Source of the DNA: Neiella holothuriorum
Lineage (GTDB): Bacteria; Pseudomonadota; Gammaproteobacteria; Enterobacterales; Neiellaceae
Reading direction: 5' to 3'
Length of the DNA stretch: 64,000 nt
NCBI RefSeq assembly: GCF_019457915.1
Contig: NZ_JAHZSS010000004.1
Location: forward strand, 155,631-219,630
Both the position numbers and the translations under genes were made by a program. Positions 54,990 to 63,930 of the stretch are shown here, piece after piece. Below the pieces are notes generated by a model that had not been told where the DNA came from, searched no databases, and was given only the letters and a program-made list of their open reading frames with translations. Every line of letters begins with the position of its first letter. Within the stretch, counting starts at the first letter, position 1.

Positions 54990-55619
54990 TTATCCCTTAC
55001 TAATTGGACGAGCAGGCACGCCAACAAGCGTTTGCTCTACGTTGGTTGATTGAATGACGGCAGCGCCTGCACCAATGATGCAGTCATCGGCAATCGAAAC
55101 TAATTGAATAATGCTGGCACCAATGCCTATCCAGCATCGTGCCCCAATGGTCACAATGCCCGCAATGGCAACGCCAGGACAGATGTGGCTGAATGCGCCA
55201 ATCACACAATCATGATCGACACTAGCTCGGGTATTGACGATAACTCCAAAGCCTATTTTTGTATCTGGATTTACCACCGCGCCAGCGCATATCAAAACGC
55301 CAGAGGCCACACGGGCAGAATCGGCAACGACAGCGCTGGGGTGAATTAAGGTGGCGACATTCGCATTGGCGCCTTGCAAGATTTCAAGCCATTGTTGGCG
55401 ACCAGCGCAGCTGCCCATCGCAACAAAGAATTCAGTCTCTGAGTCCAGATAATCGGCATAGCAATGAAGCGGCGCTTCAACCGCAATGCCTGCGCATTCG
55501 GCAATGGATTCATGGGCATCATCAAGAAACACATACTGCTGGTAACGGCCCGATAGTTTGGCGATATCCAACACCACTTTGCCGTGGCCGCCGGCGCCCA
55601 AAAGCACTAACCGTTTCAT
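54990..55619 (-). CDS. pglD: Sugar O/N-acetyltransferase, NeuD/PglD type
   Basis: Transfers an acetyl group to the C4 amino group, giving UDP-N,N'-diacetylbacillosamine. 209 residues: N-terminal Rossmann-like domain (RLVLLGAGGHGKVVLDIAK) and a left-handed beta-helix of hexapeptide repeats with the catalytic His in ASVDHDCVIGAF. Overlaps the downstream end of the sugar transferase gene by 4 bp. Confidence 0.92.
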   Translation of the reverse strand: MKRLVLLGAGGHGKVVLDIAKLSGRYQQYVFLDDAHESIAECAGIAVEAPLHCYADYLDSETEFFVAMGSCAGRQQWLEILQGANANVATLIHPSAVVADSARVASGVLICAGAVVNPDTKIGFGVIVNTRASVDHDCVIGAFSHICPGVAIAGIVTIGARCWIGIGASIIQLVSIADDCIIGAGAAVIQSTNVEQTLVGVPARPISKG

Positions 55620-56206
55620 GAATTACCTTCAAACTTGCTCATGGTGACTTCACCTTGCCCACTGATCCCATCTCGCTGAACGACCCTGAGCACCGTCAAC
55701 CAAAGAATTCGGATATCGAGCAGCAACGACTGATGTTCGACATACCAGACGTCATAATTGAATTTTTGCTGCCAAGAAATGGCATTACGCCCATTCACTT
55801 GCGCCCAGCCAGTGATACCTGGTGGCGTTTCATGGCGACGTCGCTGGTATTCGCTATAGAGAGGCAAATACTCCATCAGTAATGGCCGAGGCCCCACCAA
55901 GCTCATTTCACCTTTAAGAACATTCCACAACTCAGGCAACTCATCCAGACTGGTCGAACGAAGAAACTGACCAAACGGCGTAATACGTTGAGCATCCGGT
56001 AATAATTCACCATCGGAGTCGCGCGCATCTGTCATGGTTCGGAACTTATACATTCGAAATGGGCGACCGTGTTTGCCCGGGCGTACTTGCGAAAACAGCA
56101 CAGGCCGGCCGAGCTTAACGGCAACCAACACATAAAGTGCCAGTAGTACCGGCCAAAGTAGAGCAAGGGCAACAAGCGAAACCAACAAATCAAACAGACG
56201 CTTCAT
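55616..56206 (-). CDS. pglC: Undecaprenyl-phosphate sugar-1-phosphate transferase (PglC-like)
   Basis: Monotopic phosphoglycosyl transferase, 196 residues, that starts glycan synthesis by moving a phospho-sugar from UDP to undecaprenyl phosphate. Hydrophobic re-entrant N-terminus (FDLLVSLVALALLWPVLLALYVL), RPGKHGRPFRMYKFRTM and the catalytic Asp-Glu pair in SLDELPELWNV, followed by SLVGPRPLL. In this context the sugar is probably diacetylbacillosamine. Overlaps the preceding glycosyltransferase gene by 17 bp. Confidence 0.93.
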   Translation of the reverse strand: MKRLFDLLVSLVALALLWPVLLALYVLVAVKLGRPVLFSQVRPGKHGRPFRMYKFRTMTDARDSDGELLPDAQRITPFGQFLRSTSLDELPELWNVLKGEMSLVGPRPLLMEYLPLYSEYQRRRHETPPGITGWAQVNGRNAISWQQKFNYDVWYVEHQSLLLDIRILWLTVLRVVQRDGISGQGEVTMSKFEGNS

Positions 56207-57374
56207 TGGTACTCTCCTTTGTTTTAGCTGGTGTTAGGCAGTTGTGATTGGCAAGGTTTTGGTAGTAACGCGCTATGTCGCTGGCGTTATTTTTAACATT
56301 GAGTAAGTAAGCCGCCAAATCATACCCTTGAGCGGCAAATTGATGGCGTTTTTGAGGGTTATTAAGCGCATCTCGAATCGCTTCAGCCAGTGCTTGCGGA
56401 TCGGCTTTGGGTACCAGCCAGCCGGTTTGGTCTGGCTTAATCAGATCGGGAAACCCACCCACATTCGAGGTGATGGTTGCCACGCCAGACAGCAAAGACT
56501 CAACCGCCCCACCAACATTTTCTGAATGCGACGGATGAATCGCGACATCGAGCTCCGCATAGATATCTTGTACATCATGACGCGTGCCGGTAAATATAAA
56601 TTTGCCGTGTTGTTTTTTCGCAGCATATTGTTTGACCGACTGATAGTAATCGTCAGAGTCGCCCCATGGCCCACCAACAAAAATGCAGTGGAGCTCGGGA
56701 ATATCTTGTGCCACCAAATCAACCGCATCAATCAAATCTTCATGCCCTTTTAACCCTCGCTTTTGCCCCAAGTACGCTTTAGGCGGGTAGAAAAAGGCGA
56801 CATTGCCAACCACTGGCGCATCATCAGGAATGCCATATTCTTGATGCATTTTGCCAGTGTTGTTGCCGTGATGGGCTTCAACATCAACACCATAGTAAGC
56901 AAGGCCTAAACGCGAGGCGTCGATGCCGTTGCGTTGATAGCAGCGTCGCGTCCATTCACAGGACGCCAACCAATGATCGTGCTTAGAGGCCGTCCACAAA
57001 TCGAGCCGGCGAAAAAAGCCATGCTCTAAATGCAGCGGGCCCGGCACGTGGAAAATGCGAGGAATATCACTTGCCCGCAAAGCAAGGCGCATGGTGAGAG
57101 TCGTGGCAACAAAGTGGGAATGAATTAAATCTGGCTGAATCTCAGCAACTAACTGCCGTAACGCGCGAAATGTTTTGAGATTGGCCAAAGGGTTGCGAAT
57201 ATTTAAGGCCGTTTGCAGCTGGTGCACGTGAACACCTTCAGCTTCATATTTAGCCACCATGGGGCCATCGGGCAAGGCTACATGCACGTCGATGCCGAGC
57301 TTTACCAACTCGCGAGTTTGCCTGAGCGCCCAGCTGGCGCCCACGGCAGTTTTCAATAAATGGAGCACTTTCAC
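56190..57374 (-). CDS. Glycosyltransferase family 4
   Basis: GT-B fold glycosyltransferase, 394 residues. N-terminal acceptor domain (VLHLLKTAVGASWALRQTRELVKLGIDVHVALPDG) and C-terminal donor domain with the E-x7-E region in SHSENVGGAVESLLSG and ITSNVGGFPDLI. Adds one sugar to the lipid-linked repeat unit. Donor and linkage unknown. 12 bp after the next upstream glycosyltransferase gene. Confidence 0.9.
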   Translation of the reverse strand: MKVLHLLKTAVGASWALRQTRELVKLGIDVHVALPDGPMVAKYEAEGVHVHQLQTALNIRNPLANLKTFRALRQLVAEIQPDLIHSHFVATTLTMRLALRASDIPRIFHVPGPLHLEHGFFRRLDLWTASKHDHWLASCEWTRRCYQRNGIDASRLGLAYYGVDVEAHHGNNTGKMHQEYGIPDDAPVVGNVAFFYPPKAYLGQKRGLKGHEDLIDAVDLVAQDIPELHCIFVGGPWGDSDDYYQSVKQYAAKKQHGKFIFTGTRHDVQDIYAELDVAIHPSHSENVGGAVESLLSGVATITSNVGGFPDLIKPDQTGWLVPKADPQALAEAIRDALNNPQKRHQFAAQGYDLAAYLLNVKNNASDIARYYQNLANHNCLTPAKTKESTNEASV

Positions 57375-57386
57375 GGCAACTACGTC

Positions 57387-58562
57387 CTATATCGCATCGG
57401 ATTGCAGGCGATCTTTATAGCCGCAATAGAAATCAGTTCGCCGTTTGGCCAACTTGTTAAGTTCGTATTCTTTTGATTTTTCCAGATTCTGAGCCGACGC
57501 TTGGGTTAATTTCTCTGGCGACAAGCAAAGTCGCTTCAAGCAGTCGGCCAACGCATGAGGATCGTTTTTCTCAACCAGTACATCTGCTGGTAGCAACTCT
57601 GGAATACCGCCAACGTTGGACGCGACACAAGGCAAGCCGCGCGCCATGGCTTCAATCAGCGCTCGCGGCAGCCCTTCGGTGCGCGACGGCATCACAAATA
57701 CATCAGCTTCATCAAGGTAATTAGAAACTTGCGCATGCTCAATTGCGCCCAGTAAATTAACGTTGTCTGCGCATCCTTTCTGTTCTGCCAACTGTTTAAC
57801 GTGCGCCAAGTAGCGACCACACCCCAACATATTCACGGTGAGCTGAATGCCTTGCTGGTTTAGCTGTTGTAACGCCTCTATCAGCGTATCTGGCCCTTTG
57901 TATAGTTGCTCGAGTGAACCGACAAACACCAACTTACTGGCTGGTTGGCTGTAACTGCGTGGGCTTGGCAAAATTTGGTTAGCCGGTAGTTCAATGTCCG
58001 AACAACCGACCGACAACGCACTAGTGCCAGCAGGATAACGTTGTTGTAAATAACCTTGAGTCACATAACAAGCAGCTTCCGCACGACGGCAAATACGCTT
58101 TAAACTCAGGCATGATGTCACGGCAAGTGCTCGGTCGAGCCATGTGCCAGTAATCCCGCTAGAAAACACATCGTAAGGATCACCCACAACTTCTACCCCA
58201 TACGGGGTTGTAATGGCTTTACCAAAAGCGGCAAGGGTGATCGATTGAGAAGGGACTCGAAAAATTACGGCGTCGGCTAGATTGATTTGCTGACGGATAA
58301 TTTTACGAATGGCTAGAGCATTTTTAACTAAGCCAGAAAAGCCTACATAATAAGGTAACGCGACAAATGCGACCTGTTGACCACTGGACAATTGCCAGTT
58401 CGATTTCGCCTCAGCAACATCCTGTATCCGAGCAATGACGGTAACTTGGCTAAATGCCTCAAGGTACCGCAACCAGAATTCGTATAAGAAAACACTCTCG
58501 GTCCAAACTTGTCCATCTGGAGTCCGGAAAAACCGAAACTCACACGTTACCGCGAGGTTCAT
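57387..58562 (-). CDS. Glycosyltransferase family 4
   Basis: GT-B glycosyltransferase, 391 residues. Donor domain shown by VFVGSLEQLYKGPDTLIEAL and the conserved MPSRTEGLPRALIEAMARGLPCVASNVGGIPEL with the E-x7-E motif. The N-terminal half is less conserved, as is normal for acceptor domains. Located between the polymerase gene and another GT4 gene. Confidence 0.92.
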   Translation of the reverse strand: MNLAVTCEFRFFRTPDGQVWTESVFLYEFWLRYLEAFSQVTVIARIQDVAEAKSNWQLSSGQQVAFVALPYYVGFSGLVKNALAIRKIIRQQINLADAVIFRVPSQSITLAAFGKAITTPYGVEVVGDPYDVFSSGITGTWLDRALAVTSCLSLKRICRRAEAACYVTQGYLQQRYPAGTSALSVGCSDIELPANQILPSPRSYSQPASKLVFVGSLEQLYKGPDTLIEALQQLNQQGIQLTVNMLGCGRYLAHVKQLAEQKGCADNVNLLGAIEHAQVSNYLDEADVFVMPSRTEGLPRALIEAMARGLPCVASNVGGIPELLPADVLVEKNDPHALADCLKRLCLSPEKLTQASAQNLEKSKEYELNKLAKRRTDFYCGYKDRLQSDAI

Positions 58563-58622
58563 TAGCGCGCCTTTATAATTTTTTTCAAAACATTAACATT
58601 CACTGCTATTCACGACAACTAA

Positions 58623-60020
58623 CTATCGGTTGTGGAGTCTAAAGGCAGGAATTAAACCAATTAATATTCGGTAACAAAGCCAAGGAATCCCAGCATTCCA
58701 AATAATAAAGCGAGCAACGGCAACGAGCTCCCCACGGGGCCATAGCATGAGCCCTAGAAAACAACTAAAACAAAACGCCGTATTGATGGGGTTGGCACGT
58801 ACTTTGGCTAATCGGGTAATAAGCAACGTGGTTAAAAACAACAGCGGAATACCAAACCAATAGAAATTTAAATAAAACTCGGCAAATATCGAAAAACCAA
58901 AGCCTCCGCCTTGAGCTGCCATCCACGGATCAACTTCATTCACTAGCCAGCTCGATAAACTCCCCTTTTGTGCTGGGTGAACATCCCAGAATAAGTTCGG
59001 CACAGCGGTACTAGCGGCCAGCAGAAAACTGTGGCCGTTGATAAAGTCCATTTCCGAAGGAACGCGCTGCATGATCCAAACCAAGGGACTAATGCTATCG
59101 GACATTTCCTTTACGATGACAAACAGCGAGTGCGCCATGCCCCCGCCTTCTTCGAGTTGGTCGCCAACTCGTAACAGCGATAACGCCGGAAACACCACCA
59201 CAATGAGTCCAGCTGCAATCATATAAATCGCTTTGCGACCAACCCGCCGAATACTCACATCACATAAGCTGAGCATGATTAAAAACGGTACCAGTGCAAC
59301 GAGTCGCGCCCCCATGGCTAATTTCGCCAAGGTAAACACTGCCGCTAATACAAATAGAACCCGAACAATGCGCCGATTATCGTGATAGCCAATGAGGGTG
59401 ATGTACAACGCCGGAAACAAAAAGAAACCCAACACCTTCACAATGCCGCTGGCGCCATAGGCCTGTTCTGTATTGAACAAAGCAAAATAACCGCCGGACA
59501 GCACCAGCCGAATCATATCCAACAAGTCATAAAGCGCAGCAGGAACAGAGACCAATAAAAATAGCGCGCCGGTTAATTTAATGGCTTCTAGTTGCTTGCT
59601 CGGAATGGGCTGCTGACGAATCGGTTGATGGTTGCCAGCGAAGAGCATGGCCGCCGACATGGCAAACAAACAAAGATAAGAGTATTCGTAGGCACGAATC
59701 AATACGAGACTGTGCCGCTCATTAAAGAAGCTAAACAGTGGCTCATGATAATTGGGGAAAAACACAAACAAGATGGCTTTACCGCAATTAAAAATAAAGA
59801 CCATCAAGAAGAACAAATAGGCGAGCGACAAATCACTGCCGCCTTGACGCATCCACGCATAGCTATGGATCGCTACCAAGCTCAAAATCGCCCAACTTTG
59901 CACATACAAGGTACTGGCGGTATGCAGATCGGCATTGTGAATGCGATAAAAGATCGTCAACAGACAGATCAGCGCATTAACGGCGATATATCCGTAGGTT
60001 TTGGAGCCCGCTTGATTCAT
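58623..60020 (-). CDS. wzy: Oligosaccharide repeat-unit polymerase (Wzy-like)
   Basis: Integral membrane protein, 465 residues, about eleven to twelve helices with a large periplasmic loop in the second half. Sequence identity among Wzy proteins is always low, so the call rests on topology and on its place among wzx, GT4 and sugar transferase genes. Would join repeat units on the periplasmic side. An O-antigen ligase-like role is the main alternative. Confidence 0.75.
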   Translation of the reverse strand: MNQAGSKTYGYIAVNALICLLTIFYRIHNADLHTASTLYVQSWAILSLVAIHSYAWMRQGGSDLSLAYLFFLMVFIFNCGKAILFVFFPNYHEPLFSFFNERHSLVLIRAYEYSYLCLFAMSAAMLFAGNHQPIRQQPIPSKQLEAIKLTGALFLLVSVPAALYDLLDMIRLVLSGGYFALFNTEQAYGASGIVKVLGFFLFPALYITLIGYHDNRRIVRVLFVLAAVFTLAKLAMGARLVALVPFLIMLSLCDVSIRRVGRKAIYMIAAGLIVVVFPALSLLRVGDQLEEGGGMAHSLFVIVKEMSDSISPLVWIMQRVPSEMDFINGHSFLLAASTAVPNLFWDVHPAQKGSLSSWLVNEVDPWMAAQGGGFGFSIFAEFYLNFYWFGIPLLFLTTLLITRLAKVRANPINTAFCFSCFLGLMLWPRGELVAVARFIIWNAGIPWLCYRILIGLIPAFRLHNR

Positions 60021-60034
60021 ATGAACGGCAAGCC

Positions 60035-61138
60035 TTAAACACCCATATAAAGCTGTTGCAGCTTTTGAATATGATTGGGCATATAAAAATCCGTTTGTTT
60101 AAAGCTATCTTCCCGCTCGTTGCGATCAAACGTGCTTTTTAGCGCTAATAAGGCATCGCACCATTGATCTTCTGAATCATTGAGGGACGCATAAGCCACC
60201 ATGTGCTTTGAAAAGCCCGCTTCTTTGGTGATGTTATCCGCCACCAAAATAGGCACACCGGCTACCTGAGCCTCGACCACCGTGAGTGGCAAGCCTTCAT
60301 ACAATGACGGGAATAACATGACATCAAAAACGGATGCCATAATATCAACGGCATCGGCGCGCATTCCCAGAATTTTGACATGCGACTGCAAATTAAGCTG
60401 GGCAATTTGTTGCTCTATATCGGCCCTAAGCTCGCCATCGCCAACGAGTACCAGCGTTGCATCAACTCGTTGCACTAAGCGAGCGAAGATTTGCAAAATA
60501 AAACGATGATTTTTAGGTTCCGACAACCGGCCAACGTGACCGACGATCAGTGAATTTTCAGGCAGCTGTAGCTCGCTTTTGAGTTGTGGATTAACCGTTA
60601 TCTCATTCAAGTGCTTTAAACCGCAATAAAACACTTCAAGCTTTTGCGGTGGTACTACTGCGCCATACAAAGAACGCTCTGCTTCTTTGCTTACCGACAA
60701 GTACTTATTACAAAAGATATAGATAAGCCATTTCATCAGTCGTAAATACCACTGACGCAATCCTTTTTTAGGCTCGATGTTTTCGCGGTTACTGTGGCTA
60801 TGGCAAATGCGTAGCTTTACGCCAGCCAAAAAGGCCACCATGAGCACAAGGCCACTAAAATGATCAACGTGGCTATGAATGGCATCGTAGGGGTTTTGCT
60901 TTAAGGTTTTGTATAGCCGCCAAGCATAACGAAACGGATCGCGCTGATACCGGCACTTGACGATTTTGCTACCTGTCGCGGTAAAGGCGTCATCAAACTC
61001 ACTTGGCTCTTCGGTGTGCACCAAGACATCAACTTGGATCTCGCTATCTTGTAGCCCTTCGGCCACACCTAATAACCAACGCTCAACTCCCCCTGTATTA
61101 AGTCGATTGATGATATGCAAGACTCTGGAGCTTTTCAT
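60035..61138 (-). CDS. Glycosyltransferase family 4
   Basis: GT-B glycosyltransferase, 367 residues: VLHIINRLNTGGVERWLLGVAEGLQ at the N-terminus, VGHVGRLSEPKNHRFILQIFARL in the donor domain and LFPSLYEGLPLTVVEAQVAGVPILVADN with E-x7-E. Similar to capsule or exopolysaccharide enzymes of the CapH/EpsF type. The gene overlaps the end of wzx by 41 bp; there is no good later start, so the overlap is real. Confidence 0.92.
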   Translation of the reverse strand: MKSSRVLHIINRLNTGGVERWLLGVAEGLQDSEIQVDVLVHTEEPSEFDDAFTATGSKIVKCRYQRDPFRYAWRLYKTLKQNPYDAIHSHVDHFSGLVLMVAFLAGVKLRICHSHSNRENIEPKKGLRQWYLRLMKWLIYIFCNKYLSVSKEAERSLYGAVVPPQKLEVFYCGLKHLNEITVNPQLKSELQLPENSLIVGHVGRLSEPKNHRFILQIFARLVQRVDATLVLVGDGELRADIEQQIAQLNLQSHVKILGMRADAVDIMASVFDVMLFPSLYEGLPLTVVEAQVAGVPILVADNITKEAGFSKHMVAYASLNDSEDQWCDALLALKSTFDRNEREDSFKQTDFYMPNHIQKLQQLYMGV

Positions 61139-62336
61139 ATGTATGCGTCTCTTTTAATACCCGAATTCCAAATAGCACGGCATTCACCAGCGCCGTTACA
61201 ATACCGGCATAGAAAGCGCCAGCAATACCAAAAACCTGAATGGCAAAATAACCACTAATAGCACTCACAATGACCGAAATAATCATGGCGAACATTTGAA
61301 AGTTAAACACCCCATGTGCCGTTAACATGATGCCGCCAACGGCTTGCAACGCCAACGCACCGTTAAGCACGGCCGCTAAAACCGCCAAATAACCAAGTCC
61401 GATATACTGCGGGCCATAAACGAAGTTCAATACCCACTCTCCAATCGCTACCGCGATAATCACCCCGCATATGCCATAGCTCAACGCTAACCAGTAGCTT
61501 TGTTTTATTAGCCTGCGAACGCGGAGAAATTCGTTATCCGACAAGTGGCGGACAATAATCGGTGACAACACCTGCAATACCGATTGCAAAATCAAACTAG
61601 CTGCCGTCACAAAGTAAAACACCGAGGCATATTGGCCTACGGCGGTTTCAGAGCTGACTTCAGCAAGAATGAACAATGGTAGGCTGACTGCCAGTAATAC
61701 CAATACCGACGTAACCCCCAACGGAAAGGCCTTTTTTAACAGCTGAGAGACAAGTCGGAAGTTAACCTGGCGCTGGGGCTGAAATATAAATGATGCTTTA
61801 TCAAACAAGACAAATAGCAGCAACCATGCGCCGATGAGAGCAGCACAGGCATAGTAAATATTGGATGAGTAGTAGAACACCGAGAGAAACAATACGGGCG
61901 TGAGTAAAGACCGGCTGGTGCGCGACCACGCGATATGAGTAATTTTAAAATTGCGTTGATAAAAGCCGTGGGCGATATCGGTCATATTCTCTACCCATTT
62001 GGCAATGCCAAGAACCAGCACCAAGTAGAGGTAAATATCATCCACGACCAACAGAGCATAAGCGGCCAAGCAAACAAACGCGATCAATGAGCTGATCAAT
62101 CGTGCCCCAAAAGCTTGTGCTAGAAGTTCTGACGTTACCGTACTCGAGAGTAAATATTGCCGTAACCCCATTTGACCAACAGTCAGAAAGAAGCCAGCCA
62201 ACGTAATGCTATAAGCATATCGGCCGACGACATCGACACTACCAAGATGGTTAAGGCCTGCAACAATAACCCACTGAGAAAGGGCAAACACAAGGTTTGA
62301 CACAAGGGTAATGCTGATGCCTTTAGTGAGGTTCAT
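61098..62336 (-). CDS. wzx: Polysaccharide repeat-unit flippase (Wzx-like)
   Basis: Membrane protein of the MOP superfamily, 412 residues, about twelve helices (SITLVSNLVFALSQWVIVAGLNHLG...). Would flip the lipid-linked repeat unit across the inner membrane for polymerisation by Wzy. First gene of the minus-strand cluster; the 286-bp gap upstream presumably holds the promoter. No JUMPstart/ops element was recognised. Confidence 0.88.
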   Translation of the reverse strand: MNLTKGISITLVSNLVFALSQWVIVAGLNHLGSVDVVGRYAYSITLAGFFLTVGQMGLRQYLLSSTVTSELLAQAFGARLISSLIAFVCLAAYALLVVDDIYLYLVLVLGIAKWVENMTDIAHGFYQRNFKITHIAWSRTSRSLLTPVLFLSVFYYSSNIYYACAALIGAWLLLFVLFDKASFIFQPQRQVNFRLVSQLLKKAFPLGVTSVLVLLAVSLPLFILAEVSSETAVGQYASVFYFVTAASLILQSVLQVLSPIIVRHLSDNEFLRVRRLIKQSYWLALSYGICGVIIAVAIGEWVLNFVYGPQYIGLGYLAVLAAVLNGALALQAVGGIMLTAHGVFNFQMFAMIISVIVSAISGYFAIQVFGIAGAFYAGIVTALVNAVLFGIRVLKETHTYEKLQSLAYHQST

Positions 62337-62622
62337 GAATCCACAACTACTAAACTTTCCCTAATCCGTTGGGTTTTGATTGGGTTTACAACAGAAGGCT
62401 AACCACACTGATAAAGCCGTTAAATTTGGCAAGCTAAAACACCTGATTTAACGTCGCTAAACTCAGCTAAACAACATGGCACGACTATGAATTTGGCCTG
62501 TAAGATGCCAGTAACCGGTTGATTATGCAATGAACCGGTGTCGAGAGTGGCGGATGTGAAATTGCCCCAGCGCCCTTTCATGAGACAACTTCACCGGTAA
62601 AAATGAGCAATCACCGGTCAGT
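62337..62622. other. Intergenic region with promoter of the wzx operon
   Basis: No gene seen. Its right half carries the ACCGGT repeat patch described separately; the left part next to wzx is AT-richer and is the likely promoter region. Confidence 0.5.
62514..62618. repeat. Cluster of four ACCGGT motifs, possible insertion-sequence remnant
   Basis: ACCGGT occurs at 62514, 62534, 62593 and 62613: two pairs, each 20 bp apart, the second reading CACCGGTAAAAATGAGCAATCACCGGT in part. Spaced repeats of this kind resemble the multiple terminal repeats of IS21-type elements. No transposase gene remains, so this is a guess from pattern. Confidence 0.3.
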
Positions 62623-63519
62623 TTACTGATTTGAATTATGTAAATTCCAAAACAGCCCATTTTCTGAATTGCCGATTTCGACATGTTGTTGATTATCGAA
62701 GTACTCAGAATCGATCTTAATAACTTTACGATGAGAAAGCTTTGCCTTCTCAAATTCCTCAGCATAATACCGATCGAAAATACGCTTCAGTTCGCCTGTT
62801 TCATGCAGCTTATGCAATCCTCTTGATAGACGCTCCGCAATTCGCGGTTCGCTAGGTGCAACATAGACATAGGTAACCATGGGGATCAATAACGCAATGG
62901 TTGGCTCTATCACGATGCTTGGGAAATCAGCAGTGCGATGCTCCAACTCATCATAGGCTTCATAAACGGCTCGAGGAATATAGTCGATTCGACCGCTCTC
63001 AAGCATCGCAAACAAACCTTCAAAATGCTGTGATTTAACAACTTGAAAGTCAGACTCTTCCATAACGGTGGTCGTCGACCAATCGTTAACTAAACCCGGC
63101 GTCAGCGCTTTTAACTCACTGAGAGTCGAAACCCCTTCAAATTGTTTCAGTTTCGATTTATTGACGAGCAATAAGCGATAGCTCAATGCTCCGCCGCGAA
63201 TTGGTATGCGGATCGGTGTTGCGCTGTTGTCCCACGATTCTTCTGCGGCAAACACCGCAACATTCACCATGGCATTCGTCTGCATCAGTGCGATGAGGCG
63301 TTTAGGCTTAATATCAATATCGGTGATGTGTGTGGAATAAGCACCATATTCAGCACGTGTAATTTCTAACGCGCGCTTCAGTACATCATGCTTGTACGCA
63401 GTGCTTTTGGTGCCCCAAGACGGCGAGTATAATTTGACAGCATCAAACGCATAGGCAGAGCTAGAAAGTAGCAACAGCGCTATCGCAGGTAAGATTATGT
63501 TTAACGTTTGCTTCAACAT
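62623..63519 (-). CDS. Periplasmic solute-binding protein (SBP_bac_3-like)
   Basis: 298 residues. Signal peptide (TLNIILPAIALLLLSSSAYAF, cleaved near residue 23) and a type 2 periplasmic-binding fold (IDYIPRAVYEAYDEL ... RIAERLSRGLHKLHETGELKRIFDRYYAEEF). Amino-acid-binding-type proteins of this class without ABC partners are frequent in marine gammaproteobacteria and may act as sensors. The start is ATG 63519; the longer frame would place 11 residues before the signal. Ligand unknown. Confidence 0.85.
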   Translation of the reverse strand: MLKQTLNIILPAIALLLLSSSAYAFDAVKLYSPSWGTKSTAYKHDVLKRALEITRAEYGAYSTHITDIDIKPKRLIALMQTNAMVNVAVFAAEESWDNSATPIRIPIRGGALSYRLLLVNKSKLKQFEGVSTLSELKALTPGLVNDWSTTTVMEESDFQVVKSQHFEGLFAMLESGRIDYIPRAVYEAYDELEHRTADFPSIVIEPTIALLIPMVTYVYVAPSEPRIAERLSRGLHKLHETGELKRIFDRYYAEEFEKAKLSHRKVIKIDSEYFDNQQHVEIGNSENGLFWNLHNSNQ

Positions 63520-63892
63520 TTCAGATACAACTACTCCACGCTGAAATGACATTACATGGTTTTATAAACGAATGTCGCTCACTAATAAATGCCAACTCCG
63601 TCAGTCTGAGATATCTGTCTCTCTCTGATTCAATATTGAGCAACAAAAGCACCCACATACAGACAATCTATGACGATAAGGGCGATCATGATTTGATTAA
63701 GCCGGGTCAATTAATGTCGGCTTTTGGAGAATAGAGAGAAGTAGTCTTAGTCCTCAAAAGTGCAGCAATCGTTGAAGTTCATAGCTTGCGGATTGTCCTG
63801 TTATTCGACGAGTTGCTTGGTGAGAATCTCGGCGGGGTATTGGTCGTCACGGCAGGAGTGCCCTGTCGTAGGCATTTCCCCCCAAAAGCAAA
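63520..63892. other. Gene-free region downstream of the rRNA operon
   Basis: About 370 bases; one 62-codon frame exists on the plus strand but shows no family pattern or ribosome binding site. Contains the promoter of the solute-binding protein on the minus strand. Nothing else recognised. Confidence 0.5.
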
Positions 63893-63920
63893 AAAGCCCG
63901 CTACATCAGTAGCGGGCTTT
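63893..63920 (-). terminator. Terminator of the rRNA operon
   Basis: AAAGCCCGCTAC, 4-base loop, GTAGCGGGCTTT: perfect 12-bp stem; the minus strand continues into TTTT. Ten bases after the 5S 3' end. Confidence 0.92.
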
Positions 63921-63930
63921 CTCTTAAAAG

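Noticed and set aside
63546..63734. 62-codon plus-strand frame near the rRNA operon
   Set aside because: No ribosome binding site, no family pattern, low complexity; probably non-coding.
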